The notes beneath the pieces were generated by a model, which worked only from the letters and a program-made list of their open reading frames with translations, did no database searches and was not told the origin of the DNA. DNA of 64,000 bases from Maribacter hydrothermalis. GTDB taxonomy: Bacteria > Bacteroidota > Bacteroidia > Flavobacteriales > Flavobacteriaceae. The position numbers and the translations under genes were made by a program. Of the stretch, positions 27,201 through 39,536 are shown piece after piece; within the stretch, counting starts at the first letter, position 1; each line of letters begins with the position of its first letter. The stretch covers positions 1,178,001 to 1,242,000 of the forward strand of contig NZ_CP018760.1 in the NCBI RefSeq assembly GCF_001913155.1. The letters run 5' to 3'.

Positions 27201-27667
27201 CATTTAGTTATAAAAACTTTCAATTGGATGTGTTTTTTCAAGGCCAAGAAGGAGCTGATTTAATTAATATCAATTTAATCGAATCTCTTTATCCTGCAAA
27301 TTTTAGAAGAAATCGTCAATCCCGAACTATAACAGACCGTTGGACACCACAGAACACAGATGCTAAATGGCCTTCTTCTGTAAATCCAAATGCTTACGGT
27401 GCAAGTAAAGTAAATACTTTGACAGTTGAAGATGCGTCTTACTTTCGCTTAAAAAATGTACAATTAAGCTATAAGGTACCCGTAGACAATATTAACTTTT
27501 TAAATAGTTTAAGAGTCTATGTTACAGGTCAGAATTTATTTACCGTCACTGATTATGGTGGATTCGACCCAGAATCAAACTCTCTTGGCTCAAGTAATGT
27601 AAGAGTCGATTATAGTAGTTATCCTACAGCTAGAACATATCTATTAGGATTAACAGCTAATTTTTAA
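24260..27667 (+). CDS. SusC/RagA TonB-dependent transporter with N-terminal STN signalling domain
   Basis: A 1,135-residue outer-membrane transporter. The signal sequence (MRTFMLFIAIGLSSAYA) sits after a 23-residue extension that is common in this class, so start 24260 is kept. Then come an STN (secretin/TonB N-terminal) domain with LDIEVNEVPLETLFQEI and YRIDDRQVILFE (about 47-125), a CarboxypepD_reg-like domain (INGVVQDQNGQPLPGANIL), the plug (DEIVVVGYGTQKKSDLTGS, VLKDASATAIYGSRGANGVV) and the barrel ending in ARTYLLGLTANF. The STN domain is what contacts the FecR protein encoded just upstream, so this importer also senses its substrate. Confidence 0.95.
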   Translation: MNYFNRRTACWDKFSLTHVINTIMRTFMLFIAIGLSSAYANITYSQTKLDIEVNEVPLETLFQEIQSNSEYIFFYNDNVLANRGKISIKIKGATLKTILDSTLKNKGIDYRIDDRQVILFESEVKKENTPTIIPPQDFTINGVVQDQNGQPLPGANILEKGTTNGTQTDFDGNFELSVNSGDAILSVTYIGFSSKEIPINGQSSLTIVLEESAAALDEIVVVGYGTQKKSDLTGSVSSLKSEDLNPGANASVDQMMLGRAAGVQINQSSSAPGGGLSIRIRGASSLNASNEPLYVIDGFPIDNSPNLGSGNAAEVSDNQSPNNPLNSLNPADIQSIEILKDASATAIYGSRGANGVVMITTKKGRSGKMSVTYDVYSGIQSVAKTIDVLSTSEYITAINDLSQEQGNAPVFSAQDITNIGNGNFWQDQVFRSAPITSHNLSVGGGSDNTSVYASFNYFDQEGVVKNSGIKKYTGRINVDSNIGEKAKIGLNFNTSLIKDNNNIDGIQTNENAGPIYSSLLYDPTEPIYNADGTFSQSANLTVNNPVTLVNGILSQNETNRTFGNAYLNYEFTDELSGKFNFGTDRQTSRRDIYNSTQTIRGSAANGIANINVLERSNYLFEYTMNYNKTFNENLNITVLGGVTYQKFNLKNFFGNISGFPSDDIGTNNLELGDTNTDQLGSRTEENTLLSYLGRVNYNLYDKFLLTGSIRADGSSRFGENNKFGYFPSFAFGWKLNEEEFIPDLFSQLKLRASWGLTGNQEIGNYNSQLTFQSGPNVVLGNSVLGSVIPSRKANNDLKWETTEQFNIGVDAAMLNGRISATLDYFSKNTKDLLFNLPLPLASGYASILSNVGEVENKGFEVLINTTNIITDDFKWDTSLNFSAVKNKVVDLGRIESIVTGNIMAVGNTAIIREGDPLASYYGYVVTGIFQEGDDIANSAQPIAEPGHPIFEDRDGDGAITPADQTIIGSPFPDFTYGIQNSFSYKNFQLDVFFQGQEGADLININLIESLYPANFRRNRQSRTITDRWTPQNTDAKWPSSVNPNAYGASKVNTLTVEDASYFRLKNVQLSYKVPVDNINFLNSLRVYVTGQNLFTVTDYGGFDPESNSLGSSNVRVDYSSYPTARTYLLGLTANF

Positions 27668-27690
27668 TCTCAATACTAAAACAAAATATA

Positions 27691-29124
27691 ATGAAATCAT
27701 ATATAAACAAATCAATAATACTATTGGTTTTCATAGGCATAATTGCTTGTGAAAAACGATTAGATGAAGAAGTTTTTTCAGAACTAGCTCCATCCACTCT
27801 ATTCACGAGTGAAAAGGGGATAAAATCAGTTTTAAATGCCGCGTATGCATATGCACATAGACCTGGACTACAAGATTCATGGTCCTCATACCATTTAGCT
27901 TCTATGACCACAGGTGAAGTTTGGGGGCAAGGTGGTTCTATTGAAAACTTATGGATTTCTGAAATAGACTTTACTTGGGACGGTAACCATGACCATATTA
28001 GAGCCCAATGGACCATTTATTTTAATTCAATAAGAGATGCCAATATTGTTTTGGATAACCTAGATAACGAAGCCTTTTCTGAAGAATTCAAACAATTGAC
28101 AGAAGCAGAAGTACATTTTCTTCGTGGTTGGGACTATTCTGAACTTTATAATTTATTCGGTCCGGTACCATTATATAAAACATCTACGGACGACCCGTTA
28201 TTATTAAGAGCATCGGAAAGTGAAGTACAGGAATTTATTGAACAAGAATTACTAACTGCAATTTCTACATTACCGGTTCAGGCCCCAGCCCTTGGTCGTG
28301 CATCTAAAGGTGCAGCCATGGCCGTTTTATGTAAATATTATTTAAATACTAAACAATGGGAAAATGCAGCTAATATGGCTGAAGACATCATAGATCTAGG
28401 TGTATATGAACTTCTACCAGATTATGGACAAGTTTTTAGTATTGCAAATGAAGGTAATAATGAATTAATATGGGTTTTACCAAAAGATGGTACATCACCA
28501 ACTGCCAGCCAGGCTATTGACGCTTTGGTTTTTCCTCCAGATTACCCAAGACCATATCCTAATAACACTGTTTTCGCCGCAAGAACTTACTTGTATGATG
28601 ATTTTGTAAATTCTTTCGATGCAAATGACCAGCGTAAAAATTATATTATAACTGAGTATGTAAGTACTAATACAGGCGAAGTTGTGCCAGGCTTAGGAAA
28701 CGACCGATCATTTCCTTACAAAATTGAATTTGACCCAGGTTCAGTAGGTGCAACTGCCGGAAACGACATACCTGCCATACGTTATGCCGATATTCTTTTA
28801 AGTCGTGCAGAAGCATTAAACGAAATATCAGGACCAACCCAACCTGCAATTGATTTAATCAATGAAGTAAGAAACAGGGCCGGTATAGATGATTTAACCT
28901 TATCTGGTTTCACAAAAGAATCGCTCCGTGAAACATTGTTACAAGAACGAGCATGGGAATTATTTTTTGAAGGTAAAAGAAGAGAAGACATGATTAGACA
29001 AGGTGTTTTCATCTCAGACGCCGTTAGTCGAGGTAAAAGCGCTCAAGATTACCATAGACTTTTTCCTATTCCTCAGGTTGAATTAGATGCTAACCCAGGT
29101 TTAATACAGAATACAGGCTATTAA
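27691..29124 (+). CDS. SusD/RagB outer-membrane lipoprotein (sulfatase locus)
   Basis: A 477-residue lipoprotein, lipobox GIIAC near residue 20. SusD signatures: STLFTSEKGIKSVLNAAYAY, EVHFLRGWDYSELYNLFGP, AIRYADILLSRAEALNEI, LLQERAWELFFEGKRREDM and the C-terminal FPIPQVELDANPGLIQNTGY. It follows susC by 24 bp and precedes a sulfatase gene by 20 bp, so all are co-transcribed. It should bind the sulfated glycan delivered to SusC. Confidence 0.94.
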   Translation: MKSYINKSIILLVFIGIIACEKRLDEEVFSELAPSTLFTSEKGIKSVLNAAYAYAHRPGLQDSWSSYHLASMTTGEVWGQGGSIENLWISEIDFTWDGNHDHIRAQWTIYFNSIRDANIVLDNLDNEAFSEEFKQLTEAEVHFLRGWDYSELYNLFGPVPLYKTSTDDPLLLRASESEVQEFIEQELLTAISTLPVQAPALGRASKGAAMAVLCKYYLNTKQWENAANMAEDIIDLGVYELLPDYGQVFSIANEGNNELIWVLPKDGTSPTASQAIDALVFPPDYPRPYPNNTVFAARTYLYDDFVNSFDANDQRKNYIITEYVSTNTGEVVPGLGNDRSFPYKIEFDPGSVGATAGNDIPAIRYADILLSRAEALNEISGPTQPAIDLINEVRNRAGIDDLTLSGFTKESLRETLLQERAWELFFEGKRREDMIRQGVFISDAVSRGKSAQDYHRLFPIPQVELDANPGLIQNTGY

Positions 29125-29143
29125 CCACAAAAAGAACTAAGTA

Positions 29144-30592
29144 ATGAAACATATTATAAATAAAGAGTCCATAAGTTCAAACTTAATATTAGGGGCATTA
29201 ATACTTGGGCTATTCACCATTTCCTATACACTTCACAGTCAAGACTCGCAATTGCCGGTAAAACCTAATATCGTAGTGATCTTCGCAGATGATTTGGGGT
29301 ATGGAGATTTAAGTTCCTACGGACATCCAACTATTAATACCCCTAATTTGGACCGAATGGCCTATGAAGGTCAAAAATGGACAAATTTTTATGTAGGTGC
29401 TGCAGTATGTACTCCTAGCAGAGCAGCATTAATGACAGGAAGATTACCTGTTAGAAATGGGCTTACCAGTTCTAAAGTTGGGGTCTTTTTTCCTGATTCG
29501 CATAATGGAATTCCTGCAAATGAAATTACGATAGCAGAGCAATTAAAATCTGCAGGCTATGCCACTGGTATGGTTGGTAAATGGCATTTAGGGCATAAGG
29601 AAGAGTATCTGCCAACAAATCATGGTTTTGATGATTATTATGGTATACCCTATTCAAACGACATGGATCACACAGGTAAAATTACTTCCATGGAAGATTA
29701 TTTTGGCAGATATACAGATACTTATGAAGAACGTACACCTGAAGAATTTAATGTTCCTATTATTCGTGGTACCGAAGTTGTAGAAAGGCCTGCTCAGCAA
29801 AACACCTTAACAAAACGCTACACCGAAGAAGCCGTAAAATGGATAAAAGACCACAAGGAAGGTCCATTTTTCATGTATTTAGCGCACAGCTTGCCACATG
29901 TTCCATTATTCGTATCCGATGAATTTAGAGGTACCAGCAAAAGAGGATTATACGGCGATGTTGTAGAAGAAATCGATTATGGAGTTGGTCAAATAATGAA
30001 CCTTCTTGAGGCCGAAGGTTTGGATAAAAACACGATTGTTATTTTCACTTCAGACAACGGTCCTTGGTTACCAACTGGTATTTCTGGGGGTAGTGCAGGG
30101 TTATTACGAGAGGGAAAAGGAACAACCTGGGAAGGTGGAATGAGAGAACCAGGTATTTTTTGGTCTCCCGGTACTATTAAACCTAAATTAGTAACAGGCA
30201 TAGGGACGACAATGGATTTGTTTAACACCTTTAGTAACCTAGCAGGTGTACCAATGCCTACCGATAGAGAAATGGATGGAGTAGATTTGAGTCCGGTTCT
30301 TTTCGGCAACGAAGAAAGTCCCAGAAATGAGGTTTTTTATTATAGAGGACCAGAACTTTACGCTGTTAGAGTTGGTGCCTATAAAGTTCATTTTATCACA
30401 GAAGCTGGTTATAAACCAAATACACGTGTAGAACATGATCCGCCACTTTTATTTAACATAGAAGAAGATCCATCTGAACAATATGATTTAGCAAAAAAGC
30501 AACCTGAAGAAATTACTAAGATTATGAAAGTTGTTAAACAGCATAATTCAAAAATGGTTAAAGGCCCAGATTTGTTAATAGATAGAGGATAA
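29144..30592 (+). CDS. S1-family sulfatase (arylsulfatase A-like)
   Basis: A 482-residue exported sulfatase. Hydrophobic signal LILGALILGLFTISYTLHSQ, then NIVVIFADDLGYGDLSSYG (43-61, metal-binding aspartates), the maturation motif AAVCTPSRAALMTGR with Cys89, GMVGKWHLGH, AHSLPHVPLF and FTSDNGPWLP. All catalytic motifs are intact. Located in the susC-susD operon. The CTPSR/GYGDLSSYG wording is typical of the S1_14/S1_16-like arylsulfatases acting on galactans or glycosaminoglycans, but the subfamily is not assigned. It needs an anaerobic or FGE-type maturase not present in the window. Confidence 0.93.
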   Translation: MKHIINKESISSNLILGALILGLFTISYTLHSQDSQLPVKPNIVVIFADDLGYGDLSSYGHPTINTPNLDRMAYEGQKWTNFYVGAAVCTPSRAALMTGRLPVRNGLTSSKVGVFFPDSHNGIPANEITIAEQLKSAGYATGMVGKWHLGHKEEYLPTNHGFDDYYGIPYSNDMDHTGKITSMEDYFGRYTDTYEERTPEEFNVPIIRGTEVVERPAQQNTLTKRYTEEAVKWIKDHKEGPFFMYLAHSLPHVPLFVSDEFRGTSKRGLYGDVVEEIDYGVGQIMNLLEAEGLDKNTIVIFTSDNGPWLPTGISGGSAGLLREGKGTTWEGGMREPGIFWSPGTIKPKLVTGIGTTMDLFNTFSNLAGVPMPTDREMDGVDLSPVLFGNEESPRNEVFYYRGPELYAVRVGAYKVHFITEAGYKPNTRVEHDPPLLFNIEEDPSEQYDLAKKQPEEITKIMKVVKQHNSKMVKGPDLLIDRG

Positions 30593-30664
30593 ATTTTTAA
30601 AATAATACTCAGCTTTTTAATTATTAACTAGTAAAAGACAGTTTGTTAGAGTTAGTTTAATTCT

Positions 30665-30691
30665 AGGCGTATTGTTCTATGCAATACGCCT
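30665..30691 (+). terminator. Hairpin between the two sulfatase genes
   Basis: AGGCGTATTG, 7-base loop, CAATACGCCT: a 10-bp perfect stem followed by TATTTGATTTT. It probably ends most transcripts of the susC-susD-sulfatase operon. Confidence 0.7.
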
Positions 30692-30773
30692 TATTTGATT
30701 TTATTGATTATTGGTACAATACCAAATAACCCCATGCTTTTTGATTTAAAATTTCATTAGAAAAACAATTGTT

Positions 30774-32315
30774 ATGAAAAAAATATGGCACACCATTAAA
30801 AAAATAACAAAAATGATATCCAGAATTTTTGGCTATCTTTTTTTGTCCTTAATAATTATAGTTCTTTTGGCTGCCTTTGTTTGGTATCCTATAAAGGTGG
30901 CGAGTTACACTCCTACTCCTCCTGAACATTTAGCACAAAAAACAACTTATTTGGAATCAATTAATGTTGAAAACACAGAAAAGCCAAACGTAATAATAAT
31001 TTTATTTGATGATTTAGGTTATGGAGATTTAAGTAGCTATGGTAATAAATTAATAAAAACCCCAGCAATGGATTCCGTTGCAAAACATGGTGTTAGGTTC
31101 ACAAATTTTTACTCCAGCTCACCTGTCTGTACGCCTTCAAGAGCAGGTTTACTTACTGGTAGACTACCAATACGTGCTAGAGCGGGCGATCACGTTTATT
31201 TTCCCGAAGGTCATACCATAGGAAATTTCAGAAAAGTAAGGGGCTCTGCAAATGAATTACCTAAGGATGAAATTTTGTTACCCGAAGTTTTCAAATCTGC
31301 AGGTTACAAAACAAGTATGTTAGGAAAATGGCATTTAGGTGATATTGATGGACACTTACCCAATGATTTTGGTTTCGATGAATATTATGGAGTTCGATAT
31401 AGCAATGATATGCTTCCTTTACATATTTATAGGAACGCAACCATTGAGGAAGAGGATAAGACTGAGTTAGTTAGCGGAAGTAAATCGCATACAGATGAGC
31501 AAGACCCTATTAAGATTACAGGATTAGACCAAACACAATTGACTGAAAAATATACCCGAGAAGCCGTGAAATTTATAAATAATAATAAAGACGAACCGTT
31601 CTTTTTATATTTTTCCCACTCATTTCCTCATGTGCCACATTATGCATCAAAAGAACATGAAGGTAAATCTGCTGGTGGTTTGTATGGCGATGTTGTAGAA
31701 GATCTTGATCGTAGCGTACAATCTGTAATGGATGCCTTGGCAGCTAACGGACTTGAAGAGAATACTTTGGTGATTATCACAAGTGATAACGGAGCAGACT
31801 ATAATGGAAGTTCAGGTAACTTGAGAGGACGAAAGCAAGAAAGTTATGAAGGTGGACAACGAGTACCATTAATTGTTCAATGGAAAAATAAATTACCTGA
31901 AGGCTTAGTCACAGATGAAATGGCTATGAATATCGATTTTTTCCCTACTTTATTATCTCTTTTAAATATAAAATTACCAACCGATCGTATAATTGATGGA
32001 ACTAATATAATGCCAGCAATTGAAGGTACTGGATCTCCTAATGACATTCTTTATTACACTAGCGCGGCTTCAGGCGAAATCACGGGGATTCGAAATGACA
32101 ACTATAAATATCATGAAGGTGGTTTTAATGCATTTCCTTTATTTATGGGAATGGGAGCCGTTATGAAAAGAAAACCACAATTGAATGATATTTTATTGGA
32201 TAATGAATCTCACAATCTAATTAATAAGTATCCAAATGAAGCGGCATCTTTAAGGAGTTTAATGTATAAAAAAATAGATAATATTAATTCTAATAAAAGA
32301 GGCTGGATAGAATAA
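30774..32315 (+). CDS. Membrane-anchored S1-family sulfatase
   Basis: A 513-residue sulfatase. Instead of a cleavable signal it has a basic N-terminus and one strong membrane segment, IFGYLFLSLIIIVLLAAFVW (18-37), so it is probably tethered to the inner membrane with the enzyme in the periplasm. Motifs: VIIILFDDLGYGDLSSYG (73-90), SPVCTPSRAGLLTGR with Cys119, MLGKWHLGD, FSHSFPHVPHY and ITSDNGADYNG. Related to the preceding sulfatase but clearly not a recent duplicate. A hairpin terminator separates the two genes, so it may have its own promoter in the 90 bp upstream. Confidence 0.92.
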   Translation: MKKIWHTIKKITKMISRIFGYLFLSLIIIVLLAAFVWYPIKVASYTPTPPEHLAQKTTYLESINVENTEKPNVIIILFDDLGYGDLSSYGNKLIKTPAMDSVAKHGVRFTNFYSSSPVCTPSRAGLLTGRLPIRARAGDHVYFPEGHTIGNFRKVRGSANELPKDEILLPEVFKSAGYKTSMLGKWHLGDIDGHLPNDFGFDEYYGVRYSNDMLPLHIYRNATIEEEDKTELVSGSKSHTDEQDPIKITGLDQTQLTEKYTREAVKFINNNKDEPFFLYFSHSFPHVPHYASKEHEGKSAGGLYGDVVEDLDRSVQSVMDALAANGLEENTLVIITSDNGADYNGSSGNLRGRKQESYEGGQRVPLIVQWKNKLPEGLVTDEMAMNIDFFPTLLSLLNIKLPTDRIIDGTNIMPAIEGTGSPNDILYYTSAASGEITGIRNDNYKYHEGGFNAFPLFMGMGAVMKRKPQLNDILLDNESHNLINKYPNEAASLRSLMYKKIDNINSNKRGWIE

Positions 32316-32433
32316 ACGAACCGAATTGAAAACTTCTTTAAACATGTGTTTCTTTAAGGCTGTAAATAAAATTCTACGTCACAATCACATCTCTAAATTA
32401 ACATATTAAAACCTTGTTTCACAAGCAACAAAA

Positions 32434-32461
32434 AAACCTGATAAGCTCACTTATCAGGTTT
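32434..32461. terminator. Terminator after the second sulfatase gene
   Basis: AAACCTGATAAG, loop CTCA, CTTATCAGGTTT: a 12-bp perfect stem with A-rich left and T-rich right flank, so it could serve both strands. Confidence 0.85.
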
Positions 32462-32584
32462 AATTTTACTTATTAAAAAAAATTTAACTTATTTTAGGTC
32501 AACTTATTATACTTGTAAAATTTATAATATACAGCTACAATTAATTGCATACGCTTGCTCAATCATTGAACCAATATTAGTCTT

Positions 32585-33130
32585 CTAATTACTTTTTACC
32601 TTATTCATAATTAGAAATATTAAAAATAGGAAAACAACAAATGTGATAATCCCAACCAATTCATTTTTAGATAAATTCGAAAGAAAAAATAGGGTTAAAT
32701 TAATAGGAGCTAATAGCACTAGCAAATCTCCCGGAATTATAAATGATTTGGCAATATTACTTGACATGCCTCCTACAAAAAAAAGAAAGATTGATCCTAA
32801 AATATCAAAAGTGGTAATAGCCACTGAAAAAACTACAGATATCGTCGCTACCAAAAAAAGTAGTGGTATACCTACACCATAATATTTATCAAAGATTTCT
32901 TTAATATAAGCATACGTACCAACTATATCGGTTATTTTACTATCTATTTCTGCAAAAATTAAGCACAAACTATGATATCAATATACCACAAAAAACATAT
33001 ACCAATTTACTTGCTGCTCCTATGCCATCTGAAATAATGGCTGGTAAAACAAATATTCCAGCTCCAGTCATAATATTCATAAGATTCACATTCAGGCCCC
33101 GTATGCAAATATTTCTTTTTAACTCCTATT
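32585..33130 (-). pseudogene. Decayed APC-family amino-acid permease
   Basis: The first part, translated on the minus strand from about 33130, gives RGLNVNLMNIMTGAGIFVLP and then IISDGIGAASKLVYVFCGIL, the classic N-terminus of an APC permease, and meets a stop at about 32980. In another frame the protein continues as CLIFAEIDSKITDIVGTYAY and then jumps to a C-terminal part (PLLFLVATISVVFSVAITTF, IIPGDLLVLLAPI, ending near 32585). The family is normally about 420-450 residues, so roughly 250 central residues are missing, plus a frameshift. Only membrane remnants remain. Confidence 0.7.
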
Positions 33131-33274
33131 CTTTTACTATTATTTATAAGTTAATATAACAGATCTAATTTTCACATTATCTATTAGGTATTGACTAGAG
33201 TTATTTAAAAAACTTCACTTTATGTAAAAAACTTTTAAGAACAAATGATTAATACTATTTTTAAAGTGGACTAT

Positions 33275-36430
<3,156 letters not shown>

Positions 36431-39400
36431 TTAATAGGTAGTCATAAAGTTCTCAGCAAGAATTTTTTTAAGATAAAAAATAAGCTCTTGTGCGTTTTCT
36501 TTAGTAAAAACCATAGGTGGCTTTATCTTTATAACATTATGGTCGGGTCCGTCTGTACTCAGTAAAATACCATGGTCTTTCATTCTGTTTGCCAAATAAT
36601 CCGCGTGTTTACCAAGCGGGTTATTTTCAAAATCTACCAATTCAAAACCTAAGAAAAGTCCTTGCCCTCTAACATCACCAATTATTTGAAATTCAATGGC
36701 TAATTTTTGTAGTTCTGTTTTTAGATATTCTCCTATTTTCAGCGCATGGTTTTGCAAGCCCTCCCTTTTTACTGTTCTAAGCACTTCCGCACCAATTGCA
36801 CATGAAACCGGATTCCCCCCAAAGGTGTTAAAGTATTCCATACCATTTGCAAACTTTTCCGCTACTTCTGGAGTGCAGGCCACTGCCGCTAATGGATGGC
36901 CATTTCCTAAAGGCTTGCCAATTGTAATAATATCGGGAATTACGTTATGCAATTGAAAACCCCAAAATGTTTTACCTAATCGTCCACAACCTACTTGTAC
37001 CTCATCTGATATACAAAGTCCGCCTGCTGCTCTAATATACTGATACGCCTTTTGTAAAAAACCTTTAGGCAATTCTATTTGCCCTCCACAGCTTATAATT
37101 GGTTCAACTATTAATGCGCCAATTCCACGACCCTTAGATTGCACAATGTCAATCTGTTTCTTTACTTCTTTTGCATACAATTCGCCCGTATTTTCTCCTT
37201 TATATTTTCCGCGAAACGAATCTGGCAATGGAAAAATATGGGTATGTTCCGGGGCTCCTTTTCCTCCTTTACCATCAAACTTGTAAGAACTTATATCTAT
37301 ACACATATTCGAGTTGCCATGATAACCTACCTCCGAAGCAATTATATCTTTTTCATTGGTTACGGATTTTACCATCCTTATTGCCAACTCATTGGCTTCA
37401 CTTCCAGAATTTACAAAATGAAGCACAGAAAGTTCTTTTGGCATGGTTTCAAGTAGTTCTTGGGCCAGTTCGTTAATATTGTCATGTAGATAGCGGGAAT
37501 TGGTATTTATCAAAGCCATTTGTTGTTGACCTACCTTTACCACCGCTGAATGCTCGTGACCCACATGAGCAACATTGTTTACCGTATCTAAATACTTTCT
37601 GCCATACTGATCTAGAAGGTACTGTCCAGATCCGCGCACCATTTTAACAGGTACTTTATATTGTAAACTTAAACTTTTACCTAAATGATTTTTTCGATAA
37701 GTAATGAGCTCATCATTAGGAATTTCACTTTTCACTTCAATTTCATTGTTTTTAAAAAGTAACATCGGATTTGGACAGATTCCCTGCCAAACTTGCTTTT
37801 GATTAAAGTAGGCGACTCCGGGAAAATCTAATTTGTAATCTAACATTGATAGCATTACTTGAAAATGAAGATGAGGCGCCCAATTACCATTTTCAGTAGA
37901 CTCACCTAAATTACCAATATGGTCACCCATTTTTATTTGGTCGCCAGTTTTAATTTTTGTTATACTACTTTTAGATAAGTGACCATATAAAGTATAAAAT
38001 ATTAGATCACCCTCGTTGTGCTTTAAAATGAGTAAGCCTCCATAGTTTTTAAAACTATTATCAAACACCGATGTTACAACTTCACCGTTTAATATTGCAT
38101 GGACTGGGGTATTTGAAGACAACCAAAAATCTACTCCTAAATGTATGGTTCTATTTTCTCTGCCGTGGTTGCCTATTTTCTCAAAACTGGATGCAGTATA
38201 AAATGACCTTGGTTCCATATATCCCCCGGCCAATATATTTTCAGGATGTTGCTTTTGAAGTTTATCTAATTTATATTGAAAAAAATCCAAATCATTAAAT
38301 TCACTTTCATGCCCAAGCCATTTGCTAGATACACTAAGATCAATATGATGAACTTGATTTTTCTGTAGCGTTGGAAAAAGTTGAGATAAATTTAAGTTCT
38401 TGCCCCTTGCCCAAATATTAAATTTCTTCTCCTTGGGATGACTATTAAAACCACACACTTCCCTAAAACTATAATATGCATAATCAGCACTTACTTTACG
38501 CCATTTTTTCAAAAGTTCCCAAGCAGGTGCTTCACTAATTAATAAATAAGAATTATCAGGTTCAGTAATCTTATTAATGGCCGATTTGGTCACAGAAATC
38601 ACCAAACGCATTGCTATGCAAATATATAAATGCTCCAATTCCTGCGGTGTTAAGCTAAAGTTTTTATGATATCCCTTAACAATGGGCAAGGCAGCTTGTA
38701 GAGGGTCATTATGGTGCATTATAGCATAGGCACATGTTATAGCCAAATCATTAATAATTTGAGTATAAACCGAATCTCCATAGTCTATAGCAGAAACGAC
38801 TTTAGGAGCTACCAGGCTCGCCGTAACAATGATATTATTATCATTGGCATCATTATGCATTACCGCCTTCCTTAATGTTGAATAAGCAGGCTGTGCATTT
38901 TTGAATGTATTCTGAAAATAGGTAAGAATTTCCTTTTCCTCATCTTTAAACAAATCTATATGCTTCTCCGTCCAAGCACCTTGCGCAACATCCCATTCAA
39001 AATCTCGGTTTGCTTCTGGATGGATAAAACCTTGTAATGCTTTGGTCAACTTTCCGCATTGCCTGCCTAAACTATATCTAAGGTCATCTAATTGCGGATT
39101 TATCCCACTCCAAACCCTTCCTTGTATCCAAGACAAGAGTCTAACTTTTCTAAGTTGTCCATAATCATCTACAAATTCTGAAATGGAGTTACCTTTAAAA
39201 TCCGTTATTACTTTTGGGGTTATTAAATCTTTGGCGTTTAAAGATAAATGTTGTAAAATTTCTTGCTGAAAATTCAAATAACTTTCCTTCTCATCAGGTC
39301 TTGATATTTTGAGAATATAATCACTACCGTTATCGTCACTTATCTTAAAATTAAAATCCAATTCTCCGGGAAGTGCCTTAGCGGTACCTTTAATTCTAAA

Positions 39401-39460
39401 AAGATTCCAGGCAATTTTTACAGCTTGTATAGTGGTTATGTTCAACTTATTATAATCCAT
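36431..39460 (-). CDS. Trifunctional protein: APH-type kinase, M23 peptidase-like domain, class III aminotransferase
   Basis: A 1,009-residue three-domain protein without signal peptide. Residues 1-330 form an APH/choline-kinase-like domain with catalytic MHNDANDNN (His202, Asp204, Asn208/209) and metal-binding IDYGD (Asp226). Residues about 400-560 form an M23/LytM domain with HLGVDFW (His440, Asp444), TLYGHLS and PHLHFQ. Residues about 590-1009 form a class III PLP aminotransferase with SGSEANELA, SDEVQVGCGR and Lys849 in IGKPLGNGHP. The kinase-aminotransferase pair recalls hydroxylysine kinase/phospho-lyase and ethanolamine-phosphate phospho-lyase. The peptidase-like middle is unexpected in a cytoplasmic enzyme. 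Linked to the GH2 gene. This architecture recurs in bacteria, but its substrate is unclear. Confidence 0.92.
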   Translation of the reverse strand: MDYNKLNITTIQAVKIAWNLFRIKGTAKALPGELDFNFKISDDNGSDYILKISRPDEKESYLNFQQEILQHLSLNAKDLITPKVITDFKGNSISEFVDDYGQLRKVRLLSWIQGRVWSGINPQLDDLRYSLGRQCGKLTKALQGFIHPEANRDFEWDVAQGAWTEKHIDLFKDEEKEILTYFQNTFKNAQPAYSTLRKAVMHNDANDNNIIVTASLVAPKVVSAIDYGDSVYTQIINDLAITCAYAIMHHNDPLQAALPIVKGYHKNFSLTPQELEHLYICIAMRLVISVTKSAINKITEPDNSYLLISEAPAWELLKKWRKVSADYAYYSFREVCGFNSHPKEKKFNIWARGKNLNLSQLFPTLQKNQVHHIDLSVSSKWLGHESEFNDLDFFQYKLDKLQKQHPENILAGGYMEPRSFYTASSFEKIGNHGRENRTIHLGVDFWLSSNTPVHAILNGEVVTSVFDNSFKNYGGLLILKHNEGDLIFYTLYGHLSKSSITKIKTGDQIKMGDHIGNLGESTENGNWAPHLHFQVMLSMLDYKLDFPGVAYFNQKQVWQGICPNPMLLFKNNEIEVKSEIPNDELITYRKNHLGKSLSLQYKVPVKMVRGSGQYLLDQYGRKYLDTVNNVAHVGHEHSAVVKVGQQQMALINTNSRYLHDNINELAQELLETMPKELSVLHFVNSGSEANELAIRMVKSVTNEKDIIASEVGYHGNSNMCIDISSYKFDGKGGKGAPEHTHIFPLPDSFRGKYKGENTGELYAKEVKKQIDIVQSKGRGIGALIVEPIISCGGQIELPKGFLQKAYQYIRAAGGLCISDEVQVGCGRLGKTFWGFQLHNVIPDIITIGKPLGNGHPLAAVACTPEVAEKFANGMEYFNTFGGNPVSCAIGAEVLRTVKREGLQNHALKIGEYLKTELQKLAIEFQIIGDVRGQGLFLGFELVDFENNPLGKHADYLANRMKDHGILLSTDGPDHNVIKIKPPMVFTKENAQELIFYLKKILAENFMTTY

Positions 39461-39536
39461 TTAATATATTTCTTTACTCTATTTGTATTAATCCTTTATA
39501 ATCATTACTCTTAAATCCACATTTTCTATTATGTAG

